NCBI GenBank assembly: GCA_040766585.1
Contig: JAXGQE010000009.1
Location: forward strand, 70,010-134,009
Source of the DNA: JAXGQE01 sp040766585
Lineage (GTDB): Bacteria > Bacillota > SLNR01
Direction: 5' to 3'
DNA length: 64,000 nucleotides
The notes under the pieces were generated by a model, which was not told where the DNA came from, searched no databases, and was given only the letters and a program-made list of their open reading frames with translations. Position numbers and translations under genes: made by a program. Positions 53,699-63,056 of this stretch are shown one piece after another. Within the stretch, counting starts at the first letter, position 1; each line of letters starts with the position of its first letter.

Positions 53699-54730
53699 TT
53701 ATGAGAATTTAAACTCCTGTTCAAGCTGCAGCAGCTTTTCCTTTTTGTCCATTCCGCCGGAATACCCCCCTAGGGAACCATTGGACCCAATGACACGGTG
53801 GCAGGGAATCAGCAGCAGGATGGGATTTTTGTTATTGGCCATCCCCACCGCTCGACTTGAATTGGGTTTCCCGATTGCCTGGGCAATTTCCTTGTACGTC
53901 CTTACTTCACCAAAGGGGATTTGGCATAGTGCTTTCCACACACTTTTTTGGAACTCAGTTCCTTGGGGATCCAGGGGAATATCAAAATGCTTTCTCTTTC
54001 CTGAAAAATACTCATTCAGTGCATCCGCAGTACGATCCGTTAATGAGGACCTTTGCTGTCGGAGATCAGTCTGCATTTGGCTGCCGAATTTCAGAGCTAC
54101 AATGGCCGATCCACTGCTGGCAATGGTAATGGGTCCCAAAATCGTGTCGTAAGTATAGAAGAAGCCTTTTGCTGAAGATTGGGATTTCCCTGGGTGATCT
54201 CTGTATTCTCCAGGTGTCAGTCCTGTATAATTTCTGAAAAAAGTAAAAAAAGCAGATAGACTTTCAAAACCGAGAGAATAGGCAATATCAATGACCGGCA
54301 GATTTGATTGCTTCAGTTGATCTTTGGCGATTTGTATCTTCAGATCGTTTGCATAAACTGTGGGGGATACCCCGTACTCTTGCTTAAATATCTGAGCAAT
54401 CCGGCGATGGGACATGCCTAGTTTCTGCAGTTCACCTGTTAGTTTTTCCTTTTGTGAATGATACTGCTCAATCAAAATTTTAGTTTGCTTGGCAATATCC
54501 TTCTGCGGCTGATAATCCGCCAGCTCCGGACGGCAACGCTTGCACGGTCGAAAACCCGCTGCAATGGCATCCTCAACGCAGTCAAAATAAAGGACATTGT
54601 CTTTACCGGGTACTTTGGATTTGCACGAAGGACGGCAGAAAACACCCGTCGTTTTGACTGCATAGTAGAACTGACCATCGGCATTGGAATCATTGCCAAT
54701 TACTGCATCCCACTTCTCATTCTCTGTCAT
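53699..54730 (-). CDS. ada: Ada-type methylphosphotriester sensor and O6-methylguanine-DNA methyltransferase
   Basis: A 343-residue repair protein and transcription activator. The N-terminal zinc site is C32, C36, C63 and C66 (FCRPSCKSK ... FRPCKRCRPEL); it accepts a methyl from DNA phosphotriesters. An AraC-type helix-turn-helix follows (IAYSLGFESLSAFFTFFRNYTGLTPGEYR) and then the methyltransferase domain with active C310 in PCHRVIGSNGSLGGYSGG. ATG at 54730 follows GAGGGGGTGCAGCA. All three functions appear intact; no separate ada-regulon gene is adjacent. Confidence 0.95.
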   Translation of the reverse strand: MTENEKWDAVIGNDSNADGQFYYAVKTTGVFCRPSCKSKVPGKDNVLYFDCVEDAIAAGFRPCKRCRPELADYQPQKDIAKQTKILIEQYHSQKEKLTGELQKLGMSHRRIAQIFKQEYGVSPTVYANDLKIQIAKDQLKQSNLPVIDIAYSLGFESLSAFFTFFRNYTGLTPGEYRDHPGKSQSSAKGFFYTYDTILGPITIASSGSAIVALKFGSQMQTDLRQQRSSLTDRTADALNEYFSGKRKHFDIPLDPQGTEFQKSVWKALCQIPFGEVRTYKEIAQAIGKPNSSRAVGMANNKNPILLLIPCHRVIGSNGSLGGYSGGMDKKEKLLQLEQEFKFS

Positions 54731-55319
54731 TGCTGCACCCCCTCACCCATTATGATCCCTATGGGTCCTTTCACTTTCCTATACCGGTATAATGAAGTGT
54801 ATCTATTTGCCGTGGCTCCATATCCATTTTATCAGATACTAGAATGAAATTCTTTCTGTAATTGCACATTCAATTTGAACGAGTACCCACGGCATGAACA
54901 CTAGTTTTATCCCCAAATTCACCCGATGTCGCTGTTGGCAATTCTTCATTTCAATCGTATGCCCCAACCACCAAATCAACACTCTCAAGCTCGACAAAAC
55001 TCGCTCATACTAGCGGTGAATGAATGAGAATGATATACTTAAAGAAAGACCTGGTTCTTTGTTGAAACCGGATTCCTTCGAATTCATAACTCAACCATCT
55101 TGACCTTCGACATTGTTGTACCCATTCAATGGGAGCTTGAGAAAAATGTTTCATAATTCGCAGCATATCATCATATCAGTAATTGATTCTATGGGTTGAC
55201 TGCTGTTTTATCGTGCACTGTTTCGGGAGTACCGTAAGTACTCTTCCTAGATTGTTGAAAAATCCATTCAGCAGGTGAAGATTCAGAGTAAGAATTCTTG
55301 ATACAGGAGGATGAGGATA
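54731..55319. other. Intergenic region upstream of the sulfur-transfer operon
   Basis: About 590 bases without a supported gene. A short hairpin GAGTAC/GTACTC lies near 55227-55243 and TTGACT near 55196-55201, but the -10 box opposite is poor (TGTTTC). The promoter of the operon is therefore not firmly placed. Confidence 0.45.
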
Positions 55320-56501
55320 ATGCGTGAAATCAATTTGGATTATGGCGCAGCCACACCCGTAGACCCAGCCGTACTGGAAGCGATGCTGCCCTTTTTCACC
55401 GAGCATTATGGCAATCCCACCAGTTTTCATAATCTGGGCGAACGACCCCATGAAGCCCTGGCAGAAGCGCGGGAAAAAGTAGCTGCCCTGGTAGGGGCCA
55501 ATCCGGGAGAGATCATCTTCACGGCCAGTGCCTCGGAAAGCAACAACATGGCCTTAAAAGGGTTTACCGCCGCCCATCGAAACAAGGGAAAACATATAAT
55601 ATCGTCTGCCATCGACCATTTCTCTATACTCAATCCCTTGCGTACTCTGGAAAGAGCCGGTTTCACCATCACCCTCCTGCCGGTGGATTCAACCGGCCTC
55701 GTCGATCCGGAACAACTGCGTGAGGCGATTACCGAGGAGACCATCCTCATCTCCATCCAGGCGGCCAATCCGGAAATTGGTACCGTGCAGCCCTTGGCTG
55801 AACTTTCAGCCGTCGCCCACGAAAAAGGAATTCCATTCCATACCGATGCGGCTGCAGCTGCTGGGTTTATCCCTTTGAATGTGGAGGAAATGGGAATTGA
55901 TCTTCTGACTCTGGCTGGAGATCAGTTTTATGGTCCGAAGGGAAGTGCTGCCCTGTATGTGCGCAGCGGTACCCGTTTGCTGCCGCTATTGGAGGGGGGC
56001 ATTCAGGAAAAGGGCCGTCGCGCCGGAACAGAAAACATGCCGGCCATTGTGGGCCTCGGTAAGGCAGCAGAATTGGCTCGGGAAAACCTGACGGAACGAA
56101 GCAGCCGATTATCGGCCTTGCGCGATAATTTGCAGAAGAAACTGTTTGAGGATGTCCCACATCTTCATTTGAACGGACATCCTCATAAACGCCTGCCTCA
56201 CAATCTTCATGTTTCGGTGGAGTTTGTTGAAGGAGAGGCATTGTTGATGCATTTGAACATGGCCGATATCTATGTATCCAGCGGCTCTACCTGCACATCG
56301 CAAGCTTTGAAATCATCTCATGTGCTGGAAGCGGTGGGACTGGCTCCTGAATTGGCCCAAGGATCGCTTTTGTTTACTCTAGGACCGGGTAGCCAAGAGC
56401 AAGATGCCCCATATGTTGCCGAGCAGCTTACCCGAATCGCAGCACTGCTGCGTCGTATGTCTCCCTTGTATCAAAAATACCTGAAGGAGGGGAAAAAGTA
56501 A
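55320..56501 (+). CDS. Cysteine-desulfurase-like class V protein lacking the PLP lysine
   Basis: A 393-residue NifS/IscS-type fold. It keeps INLDYGAATPVDPAVLEAM, TASASESNNMALKG, SSAIDHFS, NPEIGTVQP and FHTDAAAA, and the mobile-loop cysteine is C325 in SSGSTCTSQ. At the position where SxHK normally holds PLP, the sequence is LAGDQFYGPKG: Q202 replaces the aldimine lysine and D201 the histidine; the DATQ glutamine is Ala as well. The fold, dimer and sulfur-carrying loop look kept, but ordinary desulfurase chemistry should fail. ATG at 55320, nine bases behind AGGAGG, is chosen. First gene of a four-gene operon. Confidence 0.9.
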   Translation: MREINLDYGAATPVDPAVLEAMLPFFTEHYGNPTSFHNLGERPHEALAEAREKVAALVGANPGEIIFTASASESNNMALKGFTAAHRNKGKHIISSAIDHFSILNPLRTLERAGFTITLLPVDSTGLVDPEQLREAITEETILISIQAANPEIGTVQPLAELSAVAHEKGIPFHTDAAAAAGFIPLNVEEMGIDLLTLAGDQFYGPKGSAALYVRSGTRLLPLLEGGIQEKGRRAGTENMPAIVGLGKAAELARENLTERSSRLSALRDNLQKKLFEDVPHLHLNGHPHKRLPHNLHVSVEFVEGEALLMHLNMADIYVSSGSTCTSQALKSSHVLEAVGLAPELAQGSLLFTLGPGSQEQDAPYVAEQLTRIAALLRRMSPLYQKYLKEGKK

Positions 56502-57017
56502 ATGGTCTATAACGATACCATCAAGGATCATTTTAGCAATCCACGCAATGTCGGGGAGATTGATAACCCGGATGGTGTGGGGGAAGTTGGCAACCCTGTG
56601 TGCGGTGATATGATGAAGTTTACCATCAAAGTAAAAGATAACCGGATCGAAGATGTGAAATTTTTGACCTTTGGATGCGGTGCAGCCATTGCAGTTTCCA
56701 GTATGGTTTCAGAGATGGCCAAAGGTAAAACACTGGATGAGGCTTTGAAAATTACCAATCAGGATGTAGCGGATCAACTCGGTGGCCTGCCGGGAAACAA
56801 GATGCACTGCTCCAACTTGGGTGCCGATGCACTGCACGAAGCCATTGAAGACTATCTAAATCGACATCACAAAAACGAAAGTAAACCATCGTCAGATGAA
56901 AAGAAGGCACGAAGCACTGAAGAAGATGGAGAAGGTTGTATCTGCCCGTATTGCGGCGAATATGACTGCCCCATTCACTCAGAATCTCCCTGCAAGTCCA
57001 AACATGCAGATCACTGA
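56502..57017 (+). CDS. NifU/IscU-type Fe-S scaffold with a Cys-rich C-terminal tail
   Basis: A 171-residue protein. Residues 1-125 are an IscU-type scaffold with all three cluster cysteines, C34 (with D36), C59 and C103, in GNPVCGDMMKF, FGCGAAIAV and MHCSNLGADAL. Residues 126-145 are a charged linker. The tail carries C146, C148, C151, C156 and C164 plus several histidines (CICPYCGEYDCPIH), a pattern able to bind zinc or iron and not part of normal IscU or NifU. ATG at 56502 directly follows the desulfurase-like stop codon, behind AAGGAGGGG. Confidence 0.9.
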   Translation: MVYNDTIKDHFSNPRNVGEIDNPDGVGEVGNPVCGDMMKFTIKVKDNRIEDVKFLTFGCGAAIAVSSMVSEMAKGKTLDEALKITNQDVADQLGGLPGNKMHCSNLGADALHEAIEDYLNRHHKNESKPSSDEKKARSTEEDGEGCICPYCGEYDCPIHSESPCKSKHADH

Positions 57018-57144
57018 CTGTATACCTGAGGTCCGTGAACTGTAGAAAAGAATACTAGATTTCTCATTTTGATAATATGTGTGAAAGATTCAGTATGTTC
57101 CAGGCACCATGCCTGAAGCAATCAGAAAAAAACGGGGTGATCTC

Positions 57145-57381
57145 GTGACAGAAGAAAAAAAGCATCTACTGGACTGTGTCGGTCTATACTGCCCTGCACC
57201 CGTGATGAACACCCGCACAGAGATGGATAGTCTTGAACCTGGCGCTCTTTTGGAAGTTATTGCTGACGATCTGGCGGCCCTGGAGGATATCCCCCGCTGG
57301 GCAAAACGAGCCGGCCACACGGTAGTCAAGTCTTGGAAAGAAGGAGATATCCTGCATTTTTTAATCAGGAAGAAGGAATAA
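57145..57381 (+). CDS. TusA-family sulfur carrier
   Basis: A 78-residue TusA/SirA-like protein with the sulfur-carrying cysteine C16 in the CPxP-type motif GLYCPAPVM. TusA proteins pass persulfide between enzymes. The longer frame from ATG 57109 has no ribosome site; GTG at 57145 sits behind GGGGTGATCTC and gives the family N-terminus. The C-terminus (GHTVVKSWKEGDILHFLIRKKE) is standard. Third gene of the operon. Confidence 0.88.
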   Translation: MTEEKKHLLDCVGLYCPAPVMNTRTEMDSLEPGALLEVIADDLAALEDIPRWAKRAGHTVVKSWKEGDILHFLIRKKE

Positions 57382-57410
57382 ACTAGATCAGCGAAGGCGA
57401 GGTGTTTTCC

Positions 57411-57785
57411 ATGGATGAGAAAAAGAAGATACTGTATGTGCAAACCAGTGGACCCGATACACCCGAACGGCAGTATGCCCCCCTTATTCTAGCCCAAACC
57501 GCACTGGCTATGGATATCGAACCCACAATCTACTATTTGGGCTCTGGATTGAAAATTCTCGTCAAGGGCGAGGCTGAGAAAATTAAGATAGGGGAATTCC
57601 CTGCGCTAAAAGATGTTATGCAGCAGGCAGTCCAACAAGGAGTTACGATTATGGCCTGCCAACAGAGCATGCAACTTTTCCAGGGACAGATTAGTCCTGC
57701 TGACATCACCCAGGAAGCCGTCATCGCCGGGGCAGCAACCCTGAATGACTTGGCACTGGATGCGGATGCTATCCTGACATTTTAA
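57411..57785 (+). CDS. DsrE-family sulfur-transfer protein
   Basis: A 124-residue DsrE-like protein: KKILYVQTSGPDTPERQYAPLILAQTALAMD, then a central region with the candidate active cysteine C83 in GVTIMACQQSMQLF, at the place of the DsrE sulfur-binding cysteine. DsrE and TusA often act as a relay pair. GTG at 57402 is in frame but overlaps the ribosome site GAGGTG; ATG at 57411 is preferred. Last gene of the operon, followed by a hairpin terminator. Confidence 0.88.
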   Translation: MDEKKKILYVQTSGPDTPERQYAPLILAQTALAMDIEPTIYYLGSGLKILVKGEAEKIKIGEFPALKDVMQQAVQQGVTIMACQQSMQLFQGQISPADITQEAVIAGAATLNDLALDADAILTF

Positions 57786-57810
57786 GAGCCGGTAAATCCG
57801 TAATCCATAC

Positions 57811-57848
57811 CAAAGGCAGGATGCCTGCACCACTGCATCCTGCCTTTG
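57811..57848 (+). terminator. Terminator of the sulfur-transfer operon
   Basis: A perfect 14-bp stem CAAAGGCAGGATGC/GCATCCTGCCTTTG (57811-57824 with 57835-57848), 26 bases after the DsrE stop codon; downstream T-content is modest. Confidence 0.75.
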
Positions 57849-58152
57849 ATTGCATATTGACGAATAATCTTCCTGCATTTATCGATCTATATTGGAGTCC
57901 TTGACCTAGGCTGCAAAACTTTGGTCAGCTTTTTTACGTGCATTTGTTTCAGTAGTTTCAATTGCAGTAAGAAACTATCCCAAAAAGATTATCCTCCAAC
58001 AAGGATAATACGCCAACGCAGGGATCTTTCACTCCGAAAAGAATAGCAGACCGAGAATTATTCCGGCCTGCTTTATGCGAATCCAGTTTTTACTGAGTGA
58101 TCACCATCATACGATTCAATGGAGTTATCCATCGAACATATTTGGAATCACT
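57849..58152. other. Intergenic stretch with small inverted repeats
   Basis: About 300 bases without a gene. It contains a hairpin ATTATCC/GGATAAT near 57980-58000 and AGCAG/CTGCT near 58046-58073, possibly terminators for the leftward CMD-family gene. Confidence 0.4.
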
Positions 58153-58458
58153 CTATTCTTTTTTTACTCCGTGGGACCCGGCAGATACCGCTCCCATTCC
58201 GGCAATATAGTAAACGATTCGAAGTGTTTCAGCAATCTCTTCTTCACTGGCTCCTGAGGCGCGAGCGCGATCGGCAAGAGATTCAACCCCATGTTCAGCG
58301 CCCACGATGGCATCGAGGGCCATGGCAATTAATAGTTTCGTTTTCTGATCCAAAGCACCGGGCTTCATGGCATGATCTCGAACATCGGCAATAAGATCCA
58401 CCAATTTCGGGTCACTTTTTGAAAATTTCTCGACAAAAGCGGGTAGGTTTCTACTCAT
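58153..58458 (-). CDS. Carboxymuconolactone decarboxylase (CMD)-family protein
   Basis: A 101-residue all-helical CMD/AhpD-fold protein: KLVDLIADVRDHAMKPGALDQKTKLLIAMALDAIVGAEHGVESLADRARASGASEEEIAETLRIVYYIAGM. The AhpD CxxC redox pair is absent (GAEHGV is in its place), so peroxidase-reductase activity is not expected. ATG at 58458 follows GAGGAGGAGAATC. Function unknown. Confidence 0.85.
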   Translation of the reverse strand: MSRNLPAFVEKFSKSDPKLVDLIADVRDHAMKPGALDQKTKLLIAMALDAIVGAEHGVESLADRARASGASEEEIAETLRIVYYIAGMGAVSAGSHGVKKE

Positions 58459-58552
58459 GATTCTCCTCCTCGTATTATAAGAATACAGCTAATAATCACA
58501 GCAATATTCTTATTTATTTTTTGAAGCAATATCCTAATGCTACAATAACCAT

Positions 58553-58790
58553 ATAGGTTATTAGCGAAGGTTTGAGCTTATCTTCCTTGCAAAGCATTTG
58601 CTGTTGCTACGAAAGCTTGCTCCTGACTTAAGTCTCAAATGCTGCTTACTCAGATTTTGCATCCCTACCAGTAGCCCCCAGCAAGGCGTTTCTGTTGGGT
58701 GAATGCTTATTATGCGAGGTTTCAGTTAGCGCTTAAGATTAGGATATTCTTTCTCTAATTTCCTCATCTCTACCACGAAAGGGGTGATAC
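58553..58790 (+). ncRNA. Candidate bridge RNA region of the decayed IS110 element
   Basis: About 240 non-coding bases between the inferred left end and the transposase start. The sequence differs from the region of the intact copy, though both contain TGAGCTTA. As in other IS110 elements, the bridge RNA would lie here. Confidence 0.35.
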
Positions 58791-58791
58791 T

Positions 58792-60048
58792 GTGAAAAAA
58801 TCAGAGTATTTATCTACTTTGTTTGTGGGCATTGATGTATCTGCCCGTGCAAATGTCATTTGCGCTTTGAATTTCGAACAGGACAGGCTGTTGGAATTTG
58901 CTGTCGCTAATTCTCAGCCCGGCGCGGATCAAATTGCTGATACGCTTTCATCTTGTTGGCGGATGGCAATTTTACCCGGGTCGTTATTGCTTTAGAGTCA
59001 CTTCCTTTTATGGGATTCACATTGCCAATTTTCTATCTTCCTGTGCCCTATTGGCGCCCTATAATACCTATGTTTACTGTCTTAATCCAAAGATGATCCA
59101 ACTACAAGAAATCTTTCATTGGTATAGGCAAAAAGGATCCGCTGGATGCTTTCGTTATTGCGGATTTTGCCCGTGTAGGGAGAATCAGTTCTGAGCTGGC
59201 GTGGGTCCCAATTCCTTGCTCTGCAACGTTTGACCAGGCATCGCCTCCATTTAATCGAGTGCTTAACTAGGGAAAAAACATACATGCTCTCTAATATCTT
59301 TCTGAAATTCAGCGAGTTTGCAACACTGACGAAGGGCAACCATCCTTTCTCCAACAAATATGGAGCGACCGCTTCTGCTGTGTTAACCGATTTTCTATCC
59401 AATGAACAGATCGCGCAAGCATCCATGGAAGACTTCATCTCTTTCGTCAGTGAAAAGGGAAAAAATCGTTTCAACAATCCCCAAGAAGTAACTTCCATTT
59501 GCAAGCTGCTGCCAGAAATTCGTATCGTTTGGATAAGTGCCTTTACGAACCCTTGACCATCTCCATTGCCTCTTCATTCAACTGCTTAAAAGCTTTTGAG
59601 GCGGAGATCAAGTCTATCGACAAGGCCATTGAAAAAACTGCTTTGGGACTTAACCCGGCTGAATATCTTTGCTTGAAATCCATACCGGGTATCGGTCCGG
59701 TTTTTGCATCCGGTATACTTGCTGAAATCGGTAGCATCCATGCCTTTGCCAATCACTCGGCACTAGCTAAATATGCAGGTATTGTATGGAACCAAAAACC
59801 AGTCTGGCGACTTCCATTCTGAAGACTCACGCATGAGAGCCGGCAATAAATATCTTCGTTATTATTTGATAGAAGCGACAGGAGCGTCCTTCGTCAAATT
59901 CGAATACAATGCCTTCTATCAAAAGAAGTTCAGTGAAGTGAAAACCCATCAGCACAAAAGAGCACTCGCACTCACATCACGGAAATTTATCCGTTTGGTT
60001 TTTGGATTGCTGGCCAAGAATCAACTTTTTTTGTCCCACAAGGAGTAG
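58792..60048 (+). pseudogene. IS110-family transposase, multiple frameshifts
   Basis: About 418 codons with four or more frameshifts. The fragments follow the order of an intact IS110 transposase: LFVGIDVSARANVICAL at the start, FYGIHIANFLSSCALL, RHRLHLIECLTREKTYMLS, LKSIPGIGPVFASGILAEIGS, and HQHKRALALTSRKFIRLVFGLL at the end. No substitution has touched the first catalytic Asp or the Transposase_20 core. ATG/GTG at 58792 follows AAAGGGGTGATACT. Some breaks may be sequencing indels, but the number suggests real decay. Confidence 0.85.
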
Positions 60049-60176
60049 ATCATACTCCTTGTTCATAGCTTCTTTGCTACCTTGATTTTTTCTTTGAAAT
60101 CCCAGGCTTTTTTGTCATGTGCTTTTTTATTCATTCAGTTCGATTATCCCTAAATTTATCGCTTGACATATTACCA

Positions 60177-60497
60177 GATTGCTTTTGATGTTGCTGTATT
60201 CAATCCTTTGAATTACAAGACCTCTCAAAAATGCTTTTTCAGGATCCTTTGTAAATGAACCTCATTTTCTACTGATCTTTATCCAGCTGCACTTTTAATG
60301 AGCATACGCACTACCGCGTGCCTCCCGTGATTACCAGGTAGTTCAATGGCTATGTCCCCCAAGCCTTCCGATTCTCTGCTCTTTCTGATCCACTGCCTTT
60401 CATTGATCGTCAACTCAGAAGTTTCACGACCGGATGCAGTAGAGTATCTGTTGGGTGGCTGAGTCCATGGTTACTATACATAGTAAACTTTGAGAAA
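60177..60497. other. Intergenic stretch after the decayed IS110 element
   Basis: About 320 bases without a supported gene or clear RNA motif; it precedes the end of the leftward aldolase gene. Confidence 0.45.
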
Positions 60498-61418
60498 CTA
60501 CTCAGCTTCAATGACCGCCACTTCGTCCAGAAGAGCTTGAATCGTTTTCTGATATTCCGGCTTCATCTGCTGGTACAGGGCCTGGTCTGCCTGGCTCAAT
60601 GGCTGGATGGTAACTCCCATATCGATTCCTCTCGATTCTAAGGCAGCGTTATACCCGTAAGGGAACGGTAGACGTCCTAACATATTCATTAACGGTAGGT
60701 ACGCCAACTGGATCTTTCTGGCTTTATCGTGATTTCCTGCTTTGAACTGATTGTAAATCGCAACGGTTACTTCTGGAACCACGGTGGTACCGGCAGTCAT
60801 GCAACCGACCGCGCCAACTGCCAGCATCGGGTAGAATACTTTATCAATCCCAGTCATGGGATGAAAATTCGCTCTTTGTTGTTGAGCCGCAGCAACCATA
60901 TCCGTCATGCCTGCCATGGCCCCACTGCTGTCCTTGATACCCACAATATTTCCGTGGTTCATCAGTTTCTCCACAATCGGCGGGGTTACGGGGGTTGCCA
61001 TATTCGGGATATTGTACAGAATGACCGGGATGGGACTTTCATCCGCAATTCTTGTAAAGTGCTCCTCCACCATGGACGGAGTCGCCGTATAGTAATACGG
61101 ACCGCAAACAACGATTGCCGAACAACCCGCTGCCGCAGCGTGCTTCGACAACTCGATGACCGGTCCCGGATAGGTGGAGCCGGCACCCGGTGCCACAGGA
61201 ACCCTACCATTATTTTGCTCTGTGATGATATCAATCATCTCTTTCCTTTGATCCATGGAAAGGTGGGCAAATCCTCCCACGCTGCTTAATGGAAACAAAC
61301 CGGATACCTTCCTGTCGATATAAAAATCGACCATTTTCTTCGTTGCATCCCCATTGATCCGATAGTCTTTGCTGTAAGAGCCTAGCATCGCTGGAAAAAC
61401 ACCTTCTGGTTTGAACAT
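60498..61418 (-). CDS. DapA/N-acetylneuraminate-lyase-family aldolase
   Basis: A 306-residue TIM-barrel Schiff-base aldolase. The catalytic tyrosine is in VILYNIPNMATPVTPP and the Schiff-base lysine in VGIKDSSGAMAGM; the N-terminal GLFPLSSVGGFAHLSMDQRKEMI is the usual substrate loop, here SSVGG instead of TTGE, which argues against true dihydrodipicolinate synthase. ATG at 61418 follows AAGGAGGAAATAAG. The 2-oxoacid substrate is unknown; no dap or nan gene is adjacent. Confidence 0.85.
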   Translation of the reverse strand: MFKPEGVFPAMLGSYSKDYRINGDATKKMVDFYIDRKVSGLFPLSSVGGFAHLSMDQRKEMIDIITEQNNGRVPVAPGAGSTYPGPVIELSKHAAAAGCSAIVVCGPYYYTATPSMVEEHFTRIADESPIPVILYNIPNMATPVTPPIVEKLMNHGNIVGIKDSSGAMAGMTDMVAAAQQQRANFHPMTGIDKVFYPMLAVGAVGCMTAGTTVVPEVTVAIYNQFKAGNHDKARKIQLAYLPLMNMLGRLPFPYGYNAALESRGIDMGVTIQPLSQADQALYQQMKPEYQKTIQALLDEVAVIEAE

Positions 61419-61857
61419 GTCTTATTTCCTCCTTGTACTATAGCTGTGAAATGCTACAATCTATTCCCTCAATTCCACACAGCCTAAAGAATTCCCTTTT
61501 ATAAATATCCTTCAAAGCTGATCCTGATACTCTATGTATAACGTATCGCATTATCCCCAATTCTTGATGGACTTTTCTATCATTGATGACTTTGTCTGCT
61601 GTGTTTTTGTCTTCCATTATCTAAGTATCACGATCCGCCATCGATTGGATATTGAGCCCCTTCGACATGCGATGGATGATGGACCCTGACTGCCTCAAGG
61701 CGTTTCTGTTTTTGGAAGAGTTCTTTTCATCCATTCGAACGCGTTCTCTTTGGCGTTAATGATTGCAAAATGACCTCCGACGGAGTAGAATAGACCTAAT
61801 TATCAATCAGCATGGACTGGAACGAATACCTACATGCACAGTGAGGAGTTGAGATGC
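61419..61857. other. Intergenic region between divergent aldolase and aminotransferase genes
   Basis: About 440 bases that must hold both promoters. I see no strong consensus pair and no recognisable RNA element. Confidence 0.4.
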
Positions 61858-63042
61858 GTGATCAAAGAAAAAGAAGCCCTACTCAAAGAAGAGCGGGAGC
61901 GATTCCCCATTATCAAAAATTACGCCTATTTTGAAACTGCCAGCACCGGACTAATACCGGACTATGTCTATGAGGGGGTCAAGAAATACCAGGATGACCG
62001 TTACCTCGTGGGCGGTGATTCGGATTGGAATGGCAAGGGCACTCTAGCCATGATGGCTGACTCCAAAATGCTTCTGAGTCAAATGATCCACTGTTCACCG
62101 GACGATATTGCCTTCGGTCTGAATTCATCTCACTTGTTCACTCTATTTTCTGAAGGGATTTCCTTGCAGCCCGGTGACAATGTCATTCTAAGCGACAATG
62201 CCTGGATCAGTACCCGTTTCACCTGGCAGAGCCATGAACCGGAAGGATTGGAAGTCCGGTACGCCCAAACCACCTCCGGGACCCTAACACCCGAGAAGAT
62301 TTTCTCTCTTGTGGATGAACGGACCCGGGTCATTTCCTTAAGTATGGTGGAAAGCAGCACCGGTTTTCGAATGGACCTAGCTCCCATTGGTGCTTTCTGC
62401 CGGGAGCGGGGAATCTATCTGGCTGTAGATGGAGTCCAGGCTTTGGGAGTTTTGCCAGTGGATGTCGAAAAGATGGGGATCGACTTTCTGGTCGGCAATG
62501 ACTACAAGTGGATGATGCACTACTGCGGTATCGCCTATGCGTATGTCAGCCCGAAATTGCGCAAAGTATTGCGACAGTGGGGAGCAGGCTGGATGTCGGA
62601 TGCCGAGCGGTTTAACGATCGGAAACAGCACCTGACCCTGCGGGAGGACGCCGGCCGATATGAACTGGGGTATCCCAATGCGCCGGGAATTTACGCGTTG
62701 GGACTGGTCGCTGCTCATTACCTGGCCTTGGGAGCAGATACTGTGGAAGAGTATGTTTTAGGTCTCATGGAATACCTGTACGAAGAAATTGAGAAAATTC
62801 CGGGGGCCGGGATCTGGTCCAAATACGAACCCAAGAACCGGTCGGCTATTGGAATCATCCAATTGTCGGATGCGTTGATGGTAACCAGTGAAAAACTGTT
62901 AGCCGGAGGTGTCTTTGCTCACACCCGGTCGGGTGAACCGTACCAAGCGGACAGCGCCATCCGGGTGAGTATCCACTACTACAATGACCGCAGCGACATC
63001 GACCGCCTGGCTGCAGTCATCCGACAGTGCGCCAGTATCTAA
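61858..63042 (+). CDS. Class V aminotransferase / cysteine-desulfurase-fold PLP enzyme
   Basis: A 394-residue PLP enzyme with an intact PLP lysine, K217, in GNDYKWMMHYCG. Other conserved parts are FETASTGLIPDYVYEGV, LSMVESSTGFRMDLAPIGAFC and LAVDGVQALGVLPVDVEKMGIDFL. It is closer to class V aminotransferases and isopenicillin-N-epimerase-like enzymes than to NifS; no mobile-loop cysteine of the desulfurase kind is apparent. ATG at 61834 lacks a ribosome site; GTG at 61858 follows GAGGAG by nine bases. It is 14 bases ahead of the RidA gene. Confidence 0.85.
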   Translation: MIKEKEALLKEERERFPIIKNYAYFETASTGLIPDYVYEGVKKYQDDRYLVGGDSDWNGKGTLAMMADSKMLLSQMIHCSPDDIAFGLNSSHLFTLFSEGISLQPGDNVILSDNAWISTRFTWQSHEPEGLEVRYAQTTSGTLTPEKIFSLVDERTRVISLSMVESSTGFRMDLAPIGAFCRERGIYLAVDGVQALGVLPVDVEKMGIDFLVGNDYKWMMHYCGIAYAYVSPKLRKVLRQWGAGWMSDAERFNDRKQHLTLREDAGRYELGYPNAPGIYALGLVAAHYLALGADTVEEYVLGLMEYLYEEIEKIPGAGIWSKYEPKNRSAIGIIQLSDALMVTSEKLLAGGVFAHTRSGEPYQADSAIRVSIHYYNDRSDIDRLAAVIRQCASI

Positions 63043-63056
63043 ATGGAGGGATAATC

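Larger units (their letters stand above)
58531..60176 (+). mobile_element. Second IS110-family element, decayed
   Basis: Right end CTTGACATATTACC (60162-60175), identical to that of the intact copy at 28.67 kb. The inferred left end has ATCC then TACAAT (58541-58546). The transposase is broken. The copies share motifs but differ strongly in DNA, so they are related elements, not a recent duplication. Confidence 0.6.

Noticed and set aside
60498..61418. True dihydrodipicolinate synthase (dapA)
   Set aside because: The Tyr and Lys are conserved, but the TTGE substrate loop reads SSVGG and no lysine-pathway gene is adjacent.
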